Assembly (NCBI GenBank): GCA_937898265.1
Contig: CALEJM010000039.1
Location: 1-16,149, forward strand
Reading direction: 5' to 3'
Source of the DNA: an uncultured Porphyromonadaceae bacterium
GTDB taxonomy: Bacteria > Bacteroidota > Bacteroidia > Bacteroidales > Paludibacteraceae
DNA length: 16,149 nucleotides
Part shown: in pieces, positions 1-7,832 of the stretch
Layout: each line of letters begins with the position of its first letter
Numbering within the stretch: the stretch's first letter is position 1
The notes under the pieces: generated by a model
What the model saw: only the letters and a program-made list of their open reading frames with translations
What the model was told of the DNA's origin: nothing
The model's database searches: none
Made by a program: the position numbers and the translations under genes

Positions 1-826
1 TCACCCTTTTCTGTGCCCCTGTCAGCGGGAAGGGGAGGTGGTGGTTGTAGAAGGTGTTGAACAGTTCGCCCGACTTGGTGAACTGGATGCCGCGGTAACG
101 GCGACGCTGACTCTTCGACTTACGGAGTATGTCGAGCTGAATGAAGAACAGCTCTTCGTACTTCAGTCGCTGCTGCGCCTGTTGCAGCAGTTGGGGCGAC
201 GCTGGCTGATGGATGTTGACCAGCGCCTTATAGCGTGAGATGAAATGGTAGCGGTCGATGATTTCTGGCGGAAGGGTCTCGTCGACGTTCAGCTCGTAGG
301 TGCTGAATATCGTGTGGATGAGACGGCCGATGGCTTTGGAGTCGAGATAACGCGACTTCATCTTCTCCGTCGTGTTGTAGAACGCCTGCCAGCCGGTCAG
401 CTTGGCGAGGGTCTGCTGATTGAGCACCTCCATCTCGGGGTGGGCTATGTTGAGCACGCTGCCGAAACGTGACGGCTTACCGAAGATGACGTACGACTCG
501 CCAATCTTCACCTGATTCTTGACATATTTCAACCCCTTGAACCACACCAACTCCAAGAGTCCGGTGCCGTCGCCAACGGTGGCTACGAGGCGCTCCTTGC
601 GTCCGTTGCCGCGTGTCTCCACGGCGCGCACCTGCACCTTCAGCTGAACGTAGGGCATCGTGTCGCTCAGTTCGCCGATGGTGTAGAACTTCGTGCGGTC
701 GACGTATTTGTAGGGGAAATAGCCGATGAGATCGCCCACGGTGCTGATGCCCAACTCCTCATTCAGCAGTTTGGCACGGGCAGGACCTACTCCTGCCACG
801 AATTTGATGTCGGTGGTGAGGAGCAT
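1..826 (-). CDS. recG: ATP-dependent DNA helicase RecG, N-terminal part (runs off left edge)
   Basis: RecG unwinds and regresses stalled replication forks and branched recombination intermediates. Only the first 275 codons are in the window; I translated them by hand from the ATG at 826-824 and found no stop. Visible are the N-terminal segment with VAGVGPARAK (residues 10-19), the OB-fold/wedge region (about 60-150, including VGDGTGLLELVWF), and the entry to the helicase core, LPFPLTGAQKRV (264-275), which is the RecG Q-motif region. The Walker A and later motifs lie beyond the edge. The start lies 8 bp after the ispD stop, so the gene is the third member of the polyprenyl synthase-ispD-recG operon. 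No strong Shine-Dalgarno is visible, which is usual in Bacteroidota. The identification is firm; whether the gene is intact past the edge cannot be seen. Confidence 0.93.
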   Translation of the reverse strand, partial: MLLTTDIKFVAGVGPARAKLLNEELGISTVGDLIGYFPYKYVDRTKFYTIGELSDTMPYVQLKVQVRAVETRGNGRKERLVATVGDGTGLLELVWFKGLKYVKNQVKIGESYVIFGKPSRFGSVLNIAHPEMEVLNQQTLAKLTGWQAFYNTTEKMKSRYLDSKAIGRLIHTIFSTYELNVDETLPPEIIDRYHFISRYKALVNIHQPASPQLLQQAQQRLKYEELFFIQLDILRKSKSQRRRYRGIQFTKSGELFNTFYNHHLPFPLTGAQKRV

Positions 827-834
827 GGCGAGCG

Positions 835-1524
835 TTATTTCTTTGGAGCCTTTATGATGGCGTTTGCCGTCATGAGGTCAATCGGTGTAGTTATCTTGAT
901 GTTCTCGGCATTGCCTTCCACGAGGTGGATAGGGAAGCCGGCGTTCTCTACGACGGAAGCGTCGTCGGTGAAGGTGGCTTTGTAAGGCTGTTTGTACGAC
1001 TCGATGATGATGTCGGCTCGGAACGCCTGCGGTGTCTGGATGGTGACATACTGCGAGCGGTCGACAGCGTGACTCTCTGTCTCGTCGATGCGCATGCGGA
1101 GCGACTCTACCATCGGACGGCAGGTGACGGCGGCACCAAACTCTTTGGCAGCCTCGAAGCAGCGGTCGATGGTGTCGGCCGAAACGAAAGGACGGACACC
1201 ATCGTGGATGATGATGAGGTCGTCGGGATTGGCGGTGCGTTTGGCGCGTATCACGCCAGCCTGAGCCGAGAAGAAGCGCTCACTGCCGCCCACAACGGTC
1301 TCGTGGGTCACCTTGCAGCGGTGTTTCTGCAGCAGATTGTTCCATGTCTCGCGCTGCTCGTAAGGGAGCACGACGATGATTTTCAGTTTAGGGTCGTAGC
1401 GGTGAAACTGCTCCATCGTGCGGAGCAATATCGGTGTGTTACTTATCTTCAGAAACTGTTTGGGAGTCTCAGCCCCCATGCGTGTGCCGGAGCCTCCGGC
1501 AAGGATGATGACGTAGCGTTTCAT
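835..1524 (-). CDS. ispD: 2-C-methyl-D-erythritol 4-phosphate cytidylyltransferase
   Basis: IspD makes CDP-methylerythritol from MEP and CTP, the third step of the MEP isoprenoid pathway, in the cytosol. The 229-residue protein has the usual full length and all hallmark motifs: the CTP-binding loop LAGGSGTRMG...PKQ (residues 8-23), GGSERFFSAQAG (79-90), HDGVRPF (107-113), QTPQAF (163-168), FTDDAS (185-190) and the C-terminal GNAENIKITTPIDL (204-217). The start ATG overlaps the stop of the upstream polyprenyl synthase gene by 4 bp (ATGA), which indicates translational coupling. The neighbour uses the pathway's products (IPP and allylic diphosphates), so precursor supply and long-chain prenyl synthesis are co-expressed. 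No bifunctional IspDF fusion is present. The product is confident. Confidence 0.96.
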   Translation of the reverse strand: MKRYVIILAGGSGTRMGAETPKQFLKISNTPILLRTMEQFHRYDPKLKIIVVLPYEQRETWNNLLQKHRCKVTHETVVGGSERFFSAQAGVIRAKRTANPDDLIIIHDGVRPFVSADTIDRCFEAAKEFGAAVTCRPMVESLRMRIDETESHAVDRSQYVTIQTPQAFRADIIIESYKQPYKATFTDDASVVENAGFPIHLVEGNAENIKITTPIDLMTANAIIKAPKK

Positions 1525-2492
1525 AACTTGCGGTCTTTGACGTATTCCATGAGTTGGATAAACTGCTCTTTCGTAACTTGGTCCTCAAAGCCATTGAGCA
1601 CCTCTTTCGCACGTTGTGTCAGACGGTCCATCTGTTGGTTGGCATAGCCGATGCCGTCGTAGCGCTCCACGAGACTCAGCACCTTGGCCGCGGCCTCGTC
1701 GGTGATGTCGTGGGAGTTGATGAGGTCCATCGTCTCACTGCGCTCTGCTTCGGTGGCTTGCTCCAGGGCGTGCAACAGTGGGAGAGTCACCTTGCCTTCG
1801 CGGATGTCGTTCATCGTCGGCTTGCCAATTTTGGCTGATGGGGTGTAGTCGAAGATGTCGTCTTTGATTTGGAAGCAGAGACCGAGCAACTCGCCAAACT
1901 CCTCCATCTTGCGGTGTTTCTCCACGTCGTCGGAGGCGGTGATGGCGCCGCTCATGGCGCAGACAGCGAAGAGCGAAGCGGTCTTGTGGCGTATGATATC
2001 GTAGTATTCCTCCTCAGTCGGGATAGAGTAGGCGTGCTGCAGCTGGAGCAGTTCGCCGCGTGCAATCTCCTCGCCGAGACGCACCAAGAGGTCGAGCAGG
2101 CGGAGGTCTCTGGTGTTGCTGATGAAGCGCATCGATTTAGTCAGCAGATAATCGCCCACCAGCACTGCGGCTTGGTTGTTGAAGATGGCGTTTACCGACT
2201 CCTGACCGCGGCGTTGCATCGTGTTGTCGACCACATCGTCGTGCACCAGACTGCCCGTATGTAGAATCTCATAGGCAGCAGCAGCCTCGTAGGTGTTGTG
2301 AGTCGCGCCACCGCAGAGACGTGCGGAGAGGAGCACCACGATAGGGCGCATCTGCTTTCCGACGCGATGGTGACCGTGTGCACAAGCCGCTTTGAGAAGT
2401 TGGTCTTCCGTTTCAAAGGCTTTAGAAAACAAAGTATTAAAAGTATCGAGCTCTACCTTGAGAGCCTCAGATATGATAGAGAGTATATCCAT
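1521..2492 (-). CDS. Polyprenyl (long-chain trans-isoprenyl) diphosphate synthase
   Basis: This class I trans-prenyltransferase condenses IPP with an allylic primer to make a long prenyl diphosphate, probably the menaquinone side chain. It has 323 residues, the usual length. The first aspartate-rich motif is HDDVVD (84-89), followed by QRRGQ (93-97); the second is QIKDDIFDY (208-216), followed by GKP (223-225) and EGK (232-234). The residues 4-5 positions before the first Asp motif are small (Gly80, Ser81), which in this family is associated with long products rather than FPP or GGPP; that reading is inference. It is the first gene of a three-gene operon with ispD and recG, and a Bacteroidota-type promoter lies about 70 bp upstream. 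An ispB-like octaprenyl synthase is the best analogue, but chain length cannot be fixed from the sequence. Confidence 0.93.
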   Translation of the reverse strand: MDILSIISEALKVELDTFNTLFSKAFETEDQLLKAACAHGHHRVGKQMRPIVVLLSARLCGGATHNTYEAAAAYEILHTGSLVHDDVVDNTMQRRGQESVNAIFNNQAAVLVGDYLLTKSMRFISNTRDLRLLDLLVRLGEEIARGELLQLQHAYSIPTEEEYYDIIRHKTASLFAVCAMSGAITASDDVEKHRKMEEFGELLGLCFQIKDDIFDYTPSAKIGKPTMNDIREGKVTLPLLHALEQATEAERSETMDLINSHDITDEAAAKVLSLVERYDGIGYANQQMDRLTQRAKEVLNGFEDQVTKEQFIQLMEYVKDRKL

Positions 2493-2561
2493 GTTTTAGT
2501 GTTGAAACCGCCGTCCCGACCGAAACCTCGGGGCGCAGTTTCTCTAAATTTAAAAACGACT

Positions 2562-2666
2562 GCAAAGATAGTGCAAGGCGAGCGGAAAACCAAAAAAAAG
2601 CTCGCTTAATTTTTGGTTTACCCGAGCCGCAGCCTATCTTGCGAAGCAGAGATAGTGCAAACCGAG
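2562..2666. repeat. Nested direct and inverted repeat element around the operon promoter
   Basis: Two near-identical 17-bp direct repeats, AGATAGTGCAAnnCGAG, lie at 2566-2582 and 2650-2666 (84 bp apart, two mismatches). Between them is a near-palindrome: AAACCAAAAA (2587-2596) pairs with TTTTTGGTTT (2610-2619), and AAGC/GCTT (2598-2601/2604-2607) pair inside it. A further copy of the outer motif in inverted orientation, GCCTATCTTGC, is at 2632-2642. The minus-strand -7 box is part of the 2566-2582 repeat and the -33 box is in the palindrome arm. The compact nested structure resembles a dispersed repeat element that carries promoter sequences, but there is no second copy in this window. Confidence 0.6.
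2563..2594 (-). promoter_or_regulatory. Bacteroidota-type promoter for the polyprenyl synthase-ispD-recG operon
   Basis: Read on the minus strand, TTTG (2594-2591, the -33 element) is followed after 20 nt by TATCTTTG (2570-2563), an exact match to the -7 consensus TAnnTTTG. It lies about 70 bp upstream of the start codon at 2492. This is the best two-box promoter in the window. It sits inside the nested repeat element annotated at 2562-2666. Confidence 0.75.
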
Positions 2667-2774
2667 CTGAACCCGTGGTTACTTAGATCCTGTGTGTGGT
2701 GTGAGGAGTTTGTTTCGCCATCCCCCTTGATCCCAGAAGCTGAAACCCGCCGACATCTTTGTTACCTGCAGTGG

Positions 2775-2845
2775 GACAAGATTCCGTAAAATCCTGCATT
2801 TTTTATAATACCAAGGAAAGAGACGAAATTCCGTAAAGATCAGCA
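2775..2845. repeat. Two-copy imperfect direct repeat (ATTCCGTAAA core)
   Basis: The core ATTCCGTAAA with flanking similarity (GACnAnATTCCGTAAA then ATC and GCA) occurs at 2775-2798 and again at 2822-2845. The period is 47 bp. It lies just downstream of the large helicase gene. Its role is unknown; it could be part of an mRNA 3' end or a dispersed intergenic repeat. Confidence 0.5.
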
Positions 2846-2876
2846 AAAAACTTTCTGTTTGGATTTTCTGGTGGAG

Positions 2877-5800
2877 TTATGAGTTCTTCTTCTGAAGTAT
2901 CAAATCGGCTAAAAGTACGGCGGCCTCCTCTTCGTGCGGTTCGTTGGCAGGCCGCCATGCCACGATGAACTGTGTAATGGCATCGGCCACCTCGTAACCC
3001 CTTTCTTGCCAGGTTTCTATGGCCTGCTGCATCCGTTGTGATAGTTTGGCAACCGGTTTGTTGTCAGTGCTGTAGAGTGTGTTGTCGCTGAATGAGAGGT
3101 GCTGTCCGCCGCGCAGTGCGAGGATGTCGTTCTTTCGTTCTTTGAAGAAGTTGAGGAACACATCGCGGTGTGAGAGTTGGAGCACCACCTCGTCGGGCAT
3201 CTCGTATTCAGTGTTGTCGGTGAGGTGGCTGTCGGCTTTCGTTCTATTGAACAGCGAGGTATTGGTGTGTATGAAAAGTCGTTGTTTGGCTCGGGTCATG
3301 CCCACGTAGAAACGGCGGAGTAGGGCATCATCGGGATGATGACTGTCGGCAATCATCATATAAACGTCGTCGAACTCGCGTCCTTTGGATTTGTGGATAG
3401 TTGACACTACCACCGACTCGCCGTCCAGCTCGTTGAAATCTTCCAACGACGATTCAAAGACAAACTCCTTGAAGTCGTTGAAGTATTTTTGTTTGCTCGT
3501 TTGCTCAAATAGGCGGATACACTGCTTGATATAGCGTAGACTGCTGCTCGTGCCGTAGTTGGTGAATGTGGCACTCTTGGCGGCTTCCCAAACGGAGTCT
3601 GGAATCAGCGGCTCTTGTGTATGCTGTGTAAGGTATTTGAGGAAGTAGCGCATCTCTGCTATGTTCCAGAAGTGGAATCCCTCCGTTGACTGTACCAACT
3701 GACTCTTGATGCCCTCGCGACGAAGCAGTGCTACAAGGATGATGGCCTCTTCGTTGGTCTGGGTCAAAACGCAGGTGGTGCCTTGCTGTCGGTGTTGTTT
3801 GAGGTTGTTGACCAAAGGGATATACATCTCGCCTGAGGTGTGACGAACGATGCTTACGTAGCCCTTGTCCTTGCTCATCGAGACGATGGGGAGTTGCTTT
3901 TGGCGTTCATGGATGGCTCCTGCGAATTGGTTGGCGGTTTCCACCACATGCTGCGTGCTGCGGAAGTTTTCCGTCATCTCAAGGAAATGACTGTCGCTCC
4001 GTTCAGAAAGAAGTTTCATGAATCGTGAATCGGAGCCTCGGAACTCGTAGATATTCTGGTCGTCATCGCCAACGGCAATCACGCGCATCTCTTCGTTTCG
4101 TGTCATGAGTGCTTCCACCAGTGCGTAGCAATCTTCGTCCATGTCTTGCGCTTCGTCAATCACCAAGACGGTTTTGCCGATGCGGTTGGGCTCAACCTCG
4201 CCGTCGCGAATCATTTTGGCGGCTTGCGACACAACATCTTTCACCTCGTCAAGATTTCCAATGCGCCCAAGGAGGTCGAAGCAATAGGAGTGGAAGGTCT
4301 TTATTTCCACGAAATGGGCAGCGTTGCCAATCAGCTGCATCAGTCGTTGCTTGAACTCGGTGGCGGCAGCGCGCGAGAAAGTAAGCATCAGCAACTGCTC
4401 GTGCTTAACGTCTTCCAACAGCAGGATGGAGGCGAGTTTGTGGACTAAGACGCGGGTCTTGCCGCTGCCTGGTCCTGCCGCCACCACGATACAGCGCGAT
4501 TCCTTGTCTTGGATAATCTCCTTCTGCTTCGTTGAGAGCTGTCCGAAGAGTTGGGTATATTTCTCGGGGGTGATGTTGCGTTGGATGTCGGCAAGGCGTT
4601 CTCCTTTGAAGTATTTGGCGATGAAACGCTTGTAATCCATGTGGAAATAGTCGTGGACATACTGTAGGGCGGCATCGTAGTTGCTCACCATAAGATTGGC
4701 GTATTCGCCAACGATGTGAACCTGTTGTATCTTCTGTTTGTAGAACTCATTGAGCATTCGGTAGTCGTCCTGTTTGTAACGCTCTTTGTTCTCCTTCAAA
4801 CGTCGGATATTCATCGCGTTGTAGAGCACCAGGAATCCACCTTCCAACTTCAATGCCCCAATCTTGGAGAGGTAGAGCAACGCCTCTTCTACATCTTCCA
4901 GCTGGAGGTCGTCGGTGTTGCTGAACAGCGAACCGCCGTTGACTTTCATCTGGTTGAGGAGTTCTACGATAGAGAACTGAACGCCATTTTTGCCATTGTC
5001 TCCCATGTCGGCTTGTTCGGCACAGAGATTGTAGAGCCACTCTACAGCAAAACGGCATATCTCGATGCGTTTGTGAAAGCGGGCGATGGTGGTCTCCATA
5101 TTGGCGTGACGCGTCATCTCTATGTTGTGGGAGGCGTCCTCCTTCTTTCGGGCATAGCCTTTGATAGAGAGGAAGTAAAGCAGCGTTCGTATGTCTTTCT
5201 CCTTTGAGGTGGTGATGCCGGCGTTGATGGCGTTGTCGTTGAGTTGCTTGCACGATATCTTGAGGATGTCGTCAGGAATCTGTTCTATGATATACTGCTC
5301 CAGACGTGCAAAACGGTCGAGCAGATTGCGTGTCTTCTTGACGGAGTCGCCCTCGAGCATGAAGGCTGAGATATCTTTGGAGTCGGCAAGGATGCCCTCT
5401 TGACGCATCCGTTCTACTGCGGAGATCACCTCGCGCTTGTTTAAGCCGAGGATATCGGCAAGGTAGTCGATGCGCGACTCTCCTTCGTCGTCTTGTCGTG
5501 AAGTGTGTTTCTGTGAGATGAGCGATTTGATGATTCTCACCACGTTCTCAATCTCTTGTTGCTCAAAGAGTATGGAGGCGGCAATGCGTCGACGTGCCTC
5601 GTCGACGTTCTTGACGGTGATGCCGGTGGCGTAGACATGTGGCACGTTGTTGCCTCGCTCAATGTATCCGCTCTGTTCCAAGGCGGCGATGGCGGTGCGA
5701 ACGCGTGTCTCAATGTCGACCACCGAATCGTCCCAACCGGCTTGACGTGCTATCTCAAGAGCAGAGCAGCACACCTGTCCGCGTTGGCGAGTGAGGTCTT

Positions 5801-7706
5801 TGACGGCTTTCCAAACTTGCTGTATCTCGCTGATGCTTAGCTTGGTTTGGTTGAGGAGTATGAAGTGTTTGTCGAGGTCACGGTCGTTGTAGAGCACGTA
5901 GCACTGTGCGTTGAGATGGGGATTTCTGCCGGCGCGTCCTGCCTCTTGAACATAGTTCTCAAGCGAGTCGGAGATATCGTAGTGTATCACCAGTCCCACG
6001 TCGCTCTTGTCGACGCCCATGCCGAAGGCGGAGGTGGCCACGATGATGCGCACCTCATCTTTCATGAAAGCCTCTTGATTGGAAACCTTTTCGTCAGGGT
6101 CCATCTTGCCGTTGAAAGGCAACGCCTTGTAGCCGTCACGACTCAGTTTTTGCGCCAGTTCAAAAGTGCGCCTCGTGCGAGAGACATAGATGATGGCAGG
6201 ACAGTCCGACTCTGCAATCAACGAGCGGAGTGTTCCATATTTATCTTCATCGGTCTCGGCGTGAATCACCGAGTAGTGGAGGTTGGTGCGAGAGGCTGAT
6301 GACGCAAAGAGTTCGAGATTGAGTCCTAAGGTCTGACGGAAGTAGTCGCAGATGTCTTGAACAACCTTCTGCTTGGCAGTGGCGGTGAAGCAAGAGACAG
6401 GAATAGGGTGTTTGCATCCTTTCTTGCGTTGGTATTCACGGATGAATTTACCGATATAGAGGTAGTCGACGCGGAAATCCTGCCCCCAAGATGAGAAACA
6501 GTGGGCTTCGTCGATGACGAAACGGACCACGTGGCGTGTCAGCAGTATCTTCTCTATGGTCTGCGAGCGAAGCATCTCTGGGGCGATGTAGAGGAGTGAG
6601 GCGTCGCCGTCTTGAACGCGCTGTATGGCTAAGGCGCGACTCAGCGGGTCCAGCAGTCCGTTGATGGTTACGGCGTCGGTGATGCCGCGCTCCGAGAGGT
6701 TGTCCACCTGATCTTTCATCAGCGACTGCAGCGGCGAGATGACCACCGTCAGTCCGTGGACGGCATGACCCGCCATCAGGGCAGGCAACTGGAAGGTCAG
6801 CGACTTGCCGCCGCCCGTCGGGAAGATGGCGAGGAGTGATTTCCCCTCGGTGGCTGCTCGGGCGGCCTTCTCCTGCAGCGGTTCCCCTTCGTAGGTGCGG
6901 AACTCGTTGTAGCCAAAGAAGGTCTTGAGGTTATGATGTACGTCCAGCTGCGTGTTGCAGTAGTCGCAGCCCGACTCGCATCGGGTGTGGCGCAGGAGGT
7001 GTACGATATGTTCTACGTTGGGGTAGTTGCGCACCACCCAGGCTGGGGTGATGGAGCGGTAGTCGGTGGAGTCGACCAAGGCGAGGGCGTAGGCCAGTTC
7101 GCAGGGGTATTGCGCTATCAGATTTTTGAGTTCGGCATGACTGCATATCTTGCCTTGGTAGGTGGTCTGTATCAGCGTAGGGAGGTCGTTGGCTGTCTCT
7201 GTGGCTCCCACCATGAGTAAGAAACCCTCAAACTCCTTCTGGCGATGGAGCAGTGAGGTGAAGATGACCTGTTTCTCGGTGGGTAGCAAGTGCCACTGTG
7301 CCCGTTCTTCCATCAGTAGGTCGCGTGCCTTCAGACTGTCGTTGACGGGGTTGTTCACCTCTTCCGTCACCAGTTTGTCGTTCTTCACCAGTCGGTGGTA
7401 GGGGCGTGTGGGGAAGAGAAGGGGCGAGAGATAGAGCGTGTCGACAAGTACCCATGAGTGTGACTCGTCTTTGAAGAGGTAGCGGGCGTCGTGGTGTATG
7501 ATATTGTGTCCGCAGAGGAAATCCACCCCTTTTAGGAATTGGTGCAGTTCTGTCTTGTCGGCCTTGTGAAACACGGCACCGTCGTGGCGCACTGCCCCGA
7601 TGTCGTGAATCTTGTGGTCGTTGAAGCCCACTTCGAGGTCAACTACGGCATAGCGCTCGGGGTCTCTTGACTCTCGCCAACCAAACAATCTGCTAAAAAC
7701 GGACAT
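2877..7706 (-). CDS. Exonuclease-like / RecQ / UvrD triple-domain DNA helicase
   Basis: This 1609-residue protein joins three nucleic-acid enzymes, presumably for DNA repair or recombination in the cytosol. Residues about 18-135 resemble a DEDD 3'-5' exonuclease: VDLE (22-25), HN..HHD (67-73) and a C-terminal acid D129, though the usual Exo III His/Tyr is Ser124. A cysteine cluster C243-x3-C247-x2-C250 follows. Residues about 265-620 are a RecQ SF2 core: TGGGKS (297-302), DEAHCFSSWGQDFR (399-412), TAT (441-443), FGMGVDKSDV (561-570) and QEAGRAGR (587-594). A long linker (about 620-1050) holds apparent winged-helix-like segments. Residues about 1055-1480 are a UvrD/Rep SF1A helicase: GPGSGKT (1078-1084), DEAQDMD (1184-1190), GDDDQNIYEFRG (1213-1224), ENFRS (1246-1250), HKSKGREFDDV (1438-1448) and VGMTRAKQRL (1468-1477). 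The frame is unbroken, so the fusion is not an assembly junction visible here. It is monocistronic, with a -7 box 35 bp upstream. Confidence 0.93.
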   Translation of the reverse strand: MSVFSRLFGWRESRDPERYAVVDLEVGFNDHKIHDIGAVRHDGAVFHKADKTELHQFLKGVDFLCGHNIIHHDARYLFKDESHSWVLVDTLYLSPLLFPTRPYHRLVKNDKLVTEEVNNPVNDSLKARDLLMEERAQWHLLPTEKQVIFTSLLHRQKEFEGFLLMVGATETANDLPTLIQTTYQGKICSHAELKNLIAQYPCELAYALALVDSTDYRSITPAWVVRNYPNVEHIVHLLRHTRCESGCDYCNTQLDVHHNLKTFFGYNEFRTYEGEPLQEKAARAATEGKSLLAIFPTGGGKSLTFQLPALMAGHAVHGLTVVISPLQSLMKDQVDNLSERGITDAVTINGLLDPLSRALAIQRVQDGDASLLYIAPEMLRSQTIEKILLTRHVVRFVIDEAHCFSSWGQDFRVDYLYIGKFIREYQRKKGCKHPIPVSCFTATAKQKVVQDICDYFRQTLGLNLELFASSASRTNLHYSVIHAETDEDKYGTLRSLIAESDCPAIIYVSRTRRTFELAQKLSRDGYKALPFNGKMDPDEKVSNQEAFMKDEVRIIVATSAFGMGVDKSDVGLVIHYDISDSLENYVQEAGRAGRNPHLNAQCYVLYNDRDLDKHFILLNQTKLSISEIQQVWKAVKDLTRQRGQVCCSALEIARQAGWDDSVVDIETRVRTAIAALEQSGYIERGNNVPHVYATGITVKNVDEARRRIAASILFEQQEIENVVRIIKSLISQKHTSRQDDEGESRIDYLADILGLNKREVISAVERMRQEGILADSKDISAFMLEGDSVKKTRNLLDRFARLEQYIIEQIPDDILKISCKQLNDNAINAGITTSKEKDIRTLLYFLSIKGYARKKEDASHNIEMTRHANMETTIARFHKRIEICRFAVEWLYNLCAEQADMGDNGKNGVQFSIVELLNQMKVNGGSLFSNTDDLQLEDVEEALLYLSKIGALKLEGGFLVLYNAMNIRRLKENKERYKQDDYRMLNEFYKQKIQQVHIVGEYANLMVSNYDAALQYVHDYFHMDYKRFIAKYFKGERLADIQRNITPEKYTQLFGQLSTKQKEIIQDKESRCIVVAAGPGSGKTRVLVHKLASILLLEDVKHEQLLMLTFSRAAATEFKQRLMQLIGNAAHFVEIKTFHSYCFDLLGRIGNLDEVKDVVSQAAKMIRDGEVEPNRIGKTVLVIDEAQDMDEDCYALVEALMTRNEEMRVIAVGDDDQNIYEFRGSDSRFMKLLSERSDSHFLEMTENFRSTQHVVETANQFAGAIHERQKQLPIVSMSKDKGYVSIVRHTSGEMYIPLVNNLKQHRQQGTTCVLTQTNEEAIILVALLRREGIKSQLVQSTEGFHFWNIAEMRYFLKYLTQHTQEPLIPDSVWEAAKSATFTNYGTSSSLRYIKQCIRLFEQTSKQKYFNDFKEFVFESSLEDFNELDGESVVVSTIHKSKGREFDDVYMMIADSHHPDDALLRRFYVGMTRAKQRLFIHTNTSLFNRTKADSHLTDNTEYEMPDEVVLQLSHRDVFLNFFKERKNDILALRGGQHLSFSDNTLYSTDNKPVAKLSQRMQQAIETWQERGYEVADAITQFIVAWRPANEPHEEEAAVLLADLILQKKNS

Positions 7707-7740
7707 AAGTAGTAATCAACGCTTAATCGCAAAAGTTAGG

Positions 7741-7748
7741 CAAAGGTA
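7741..7748 (-). promoter_or_regulatory. Promoter -7 box for the helicase fusion gene
   Basis: TACCTTTG on the minus strand matches TAnnTTTG, 35 bp upstream of the ATG at 7706. No TTTG-like -33 box is visible at the usual distance. The call therefore rests on the -7 box and its position. Confidence 0.55.
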
Positions 7749-7804
7749 CAACCTTTTTGAAAAATAGCGCCTACCACCCTGTGAAAAACGTTGATTTGTC
7801 CTTT

Positions 7805-7827
7805 GAAAAAGATTTTCAAGAAAATCT
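7805..7827 (-). terminator. Intrinsic terminator after the coiled-coil / His-rich operon
   Basis: On the minus strand, AGATTTTC and GAAAATCT form a perfect 8-bp stem around a 2-nt apparent loop, followed directly by TTTT. It begins 5 bp after the stop codon of the small His-rich membrane protein gene, where an operon-ending Rho-independent terminator is expected. It also separates that operon from the helicase promoter downstream. Confidence 0.75.
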
Positions 7828-7832
7828 ATGGT

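Larger units (their letters stand above)
2493..2876. other. Gene-free stretch between helicase gene and prenyl synthase
   Basis: This 384-bp gap has no credible reading frame. Besides the promoter and nested repeat at 2562-2666, it holds a pair of imperfect direct repeats built on ATTCCGTAAA: 2775-2798 and 2822-2845, 47 bp apart. I found no convincing hairpin with a T-run for termination of the helicase gene, whose stop codon is at 2877-2879. Confidence 0.7.

Noticed and set aside
925..1647. 240-codon plus-strand open frame
   Set aside because: Lies opposite ispD, whose catalytic motifs are complete; the plus-strand translation has no domain.
6945..6990. CxxxCxxC as a radical SAM motif in the helicase fusion
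   Set aside because: The surrounding sequence has no TIM-barrel or SAM-binding features; the cluster sits in a linker before a RecQ core, so a zinc or structural site is more likely.
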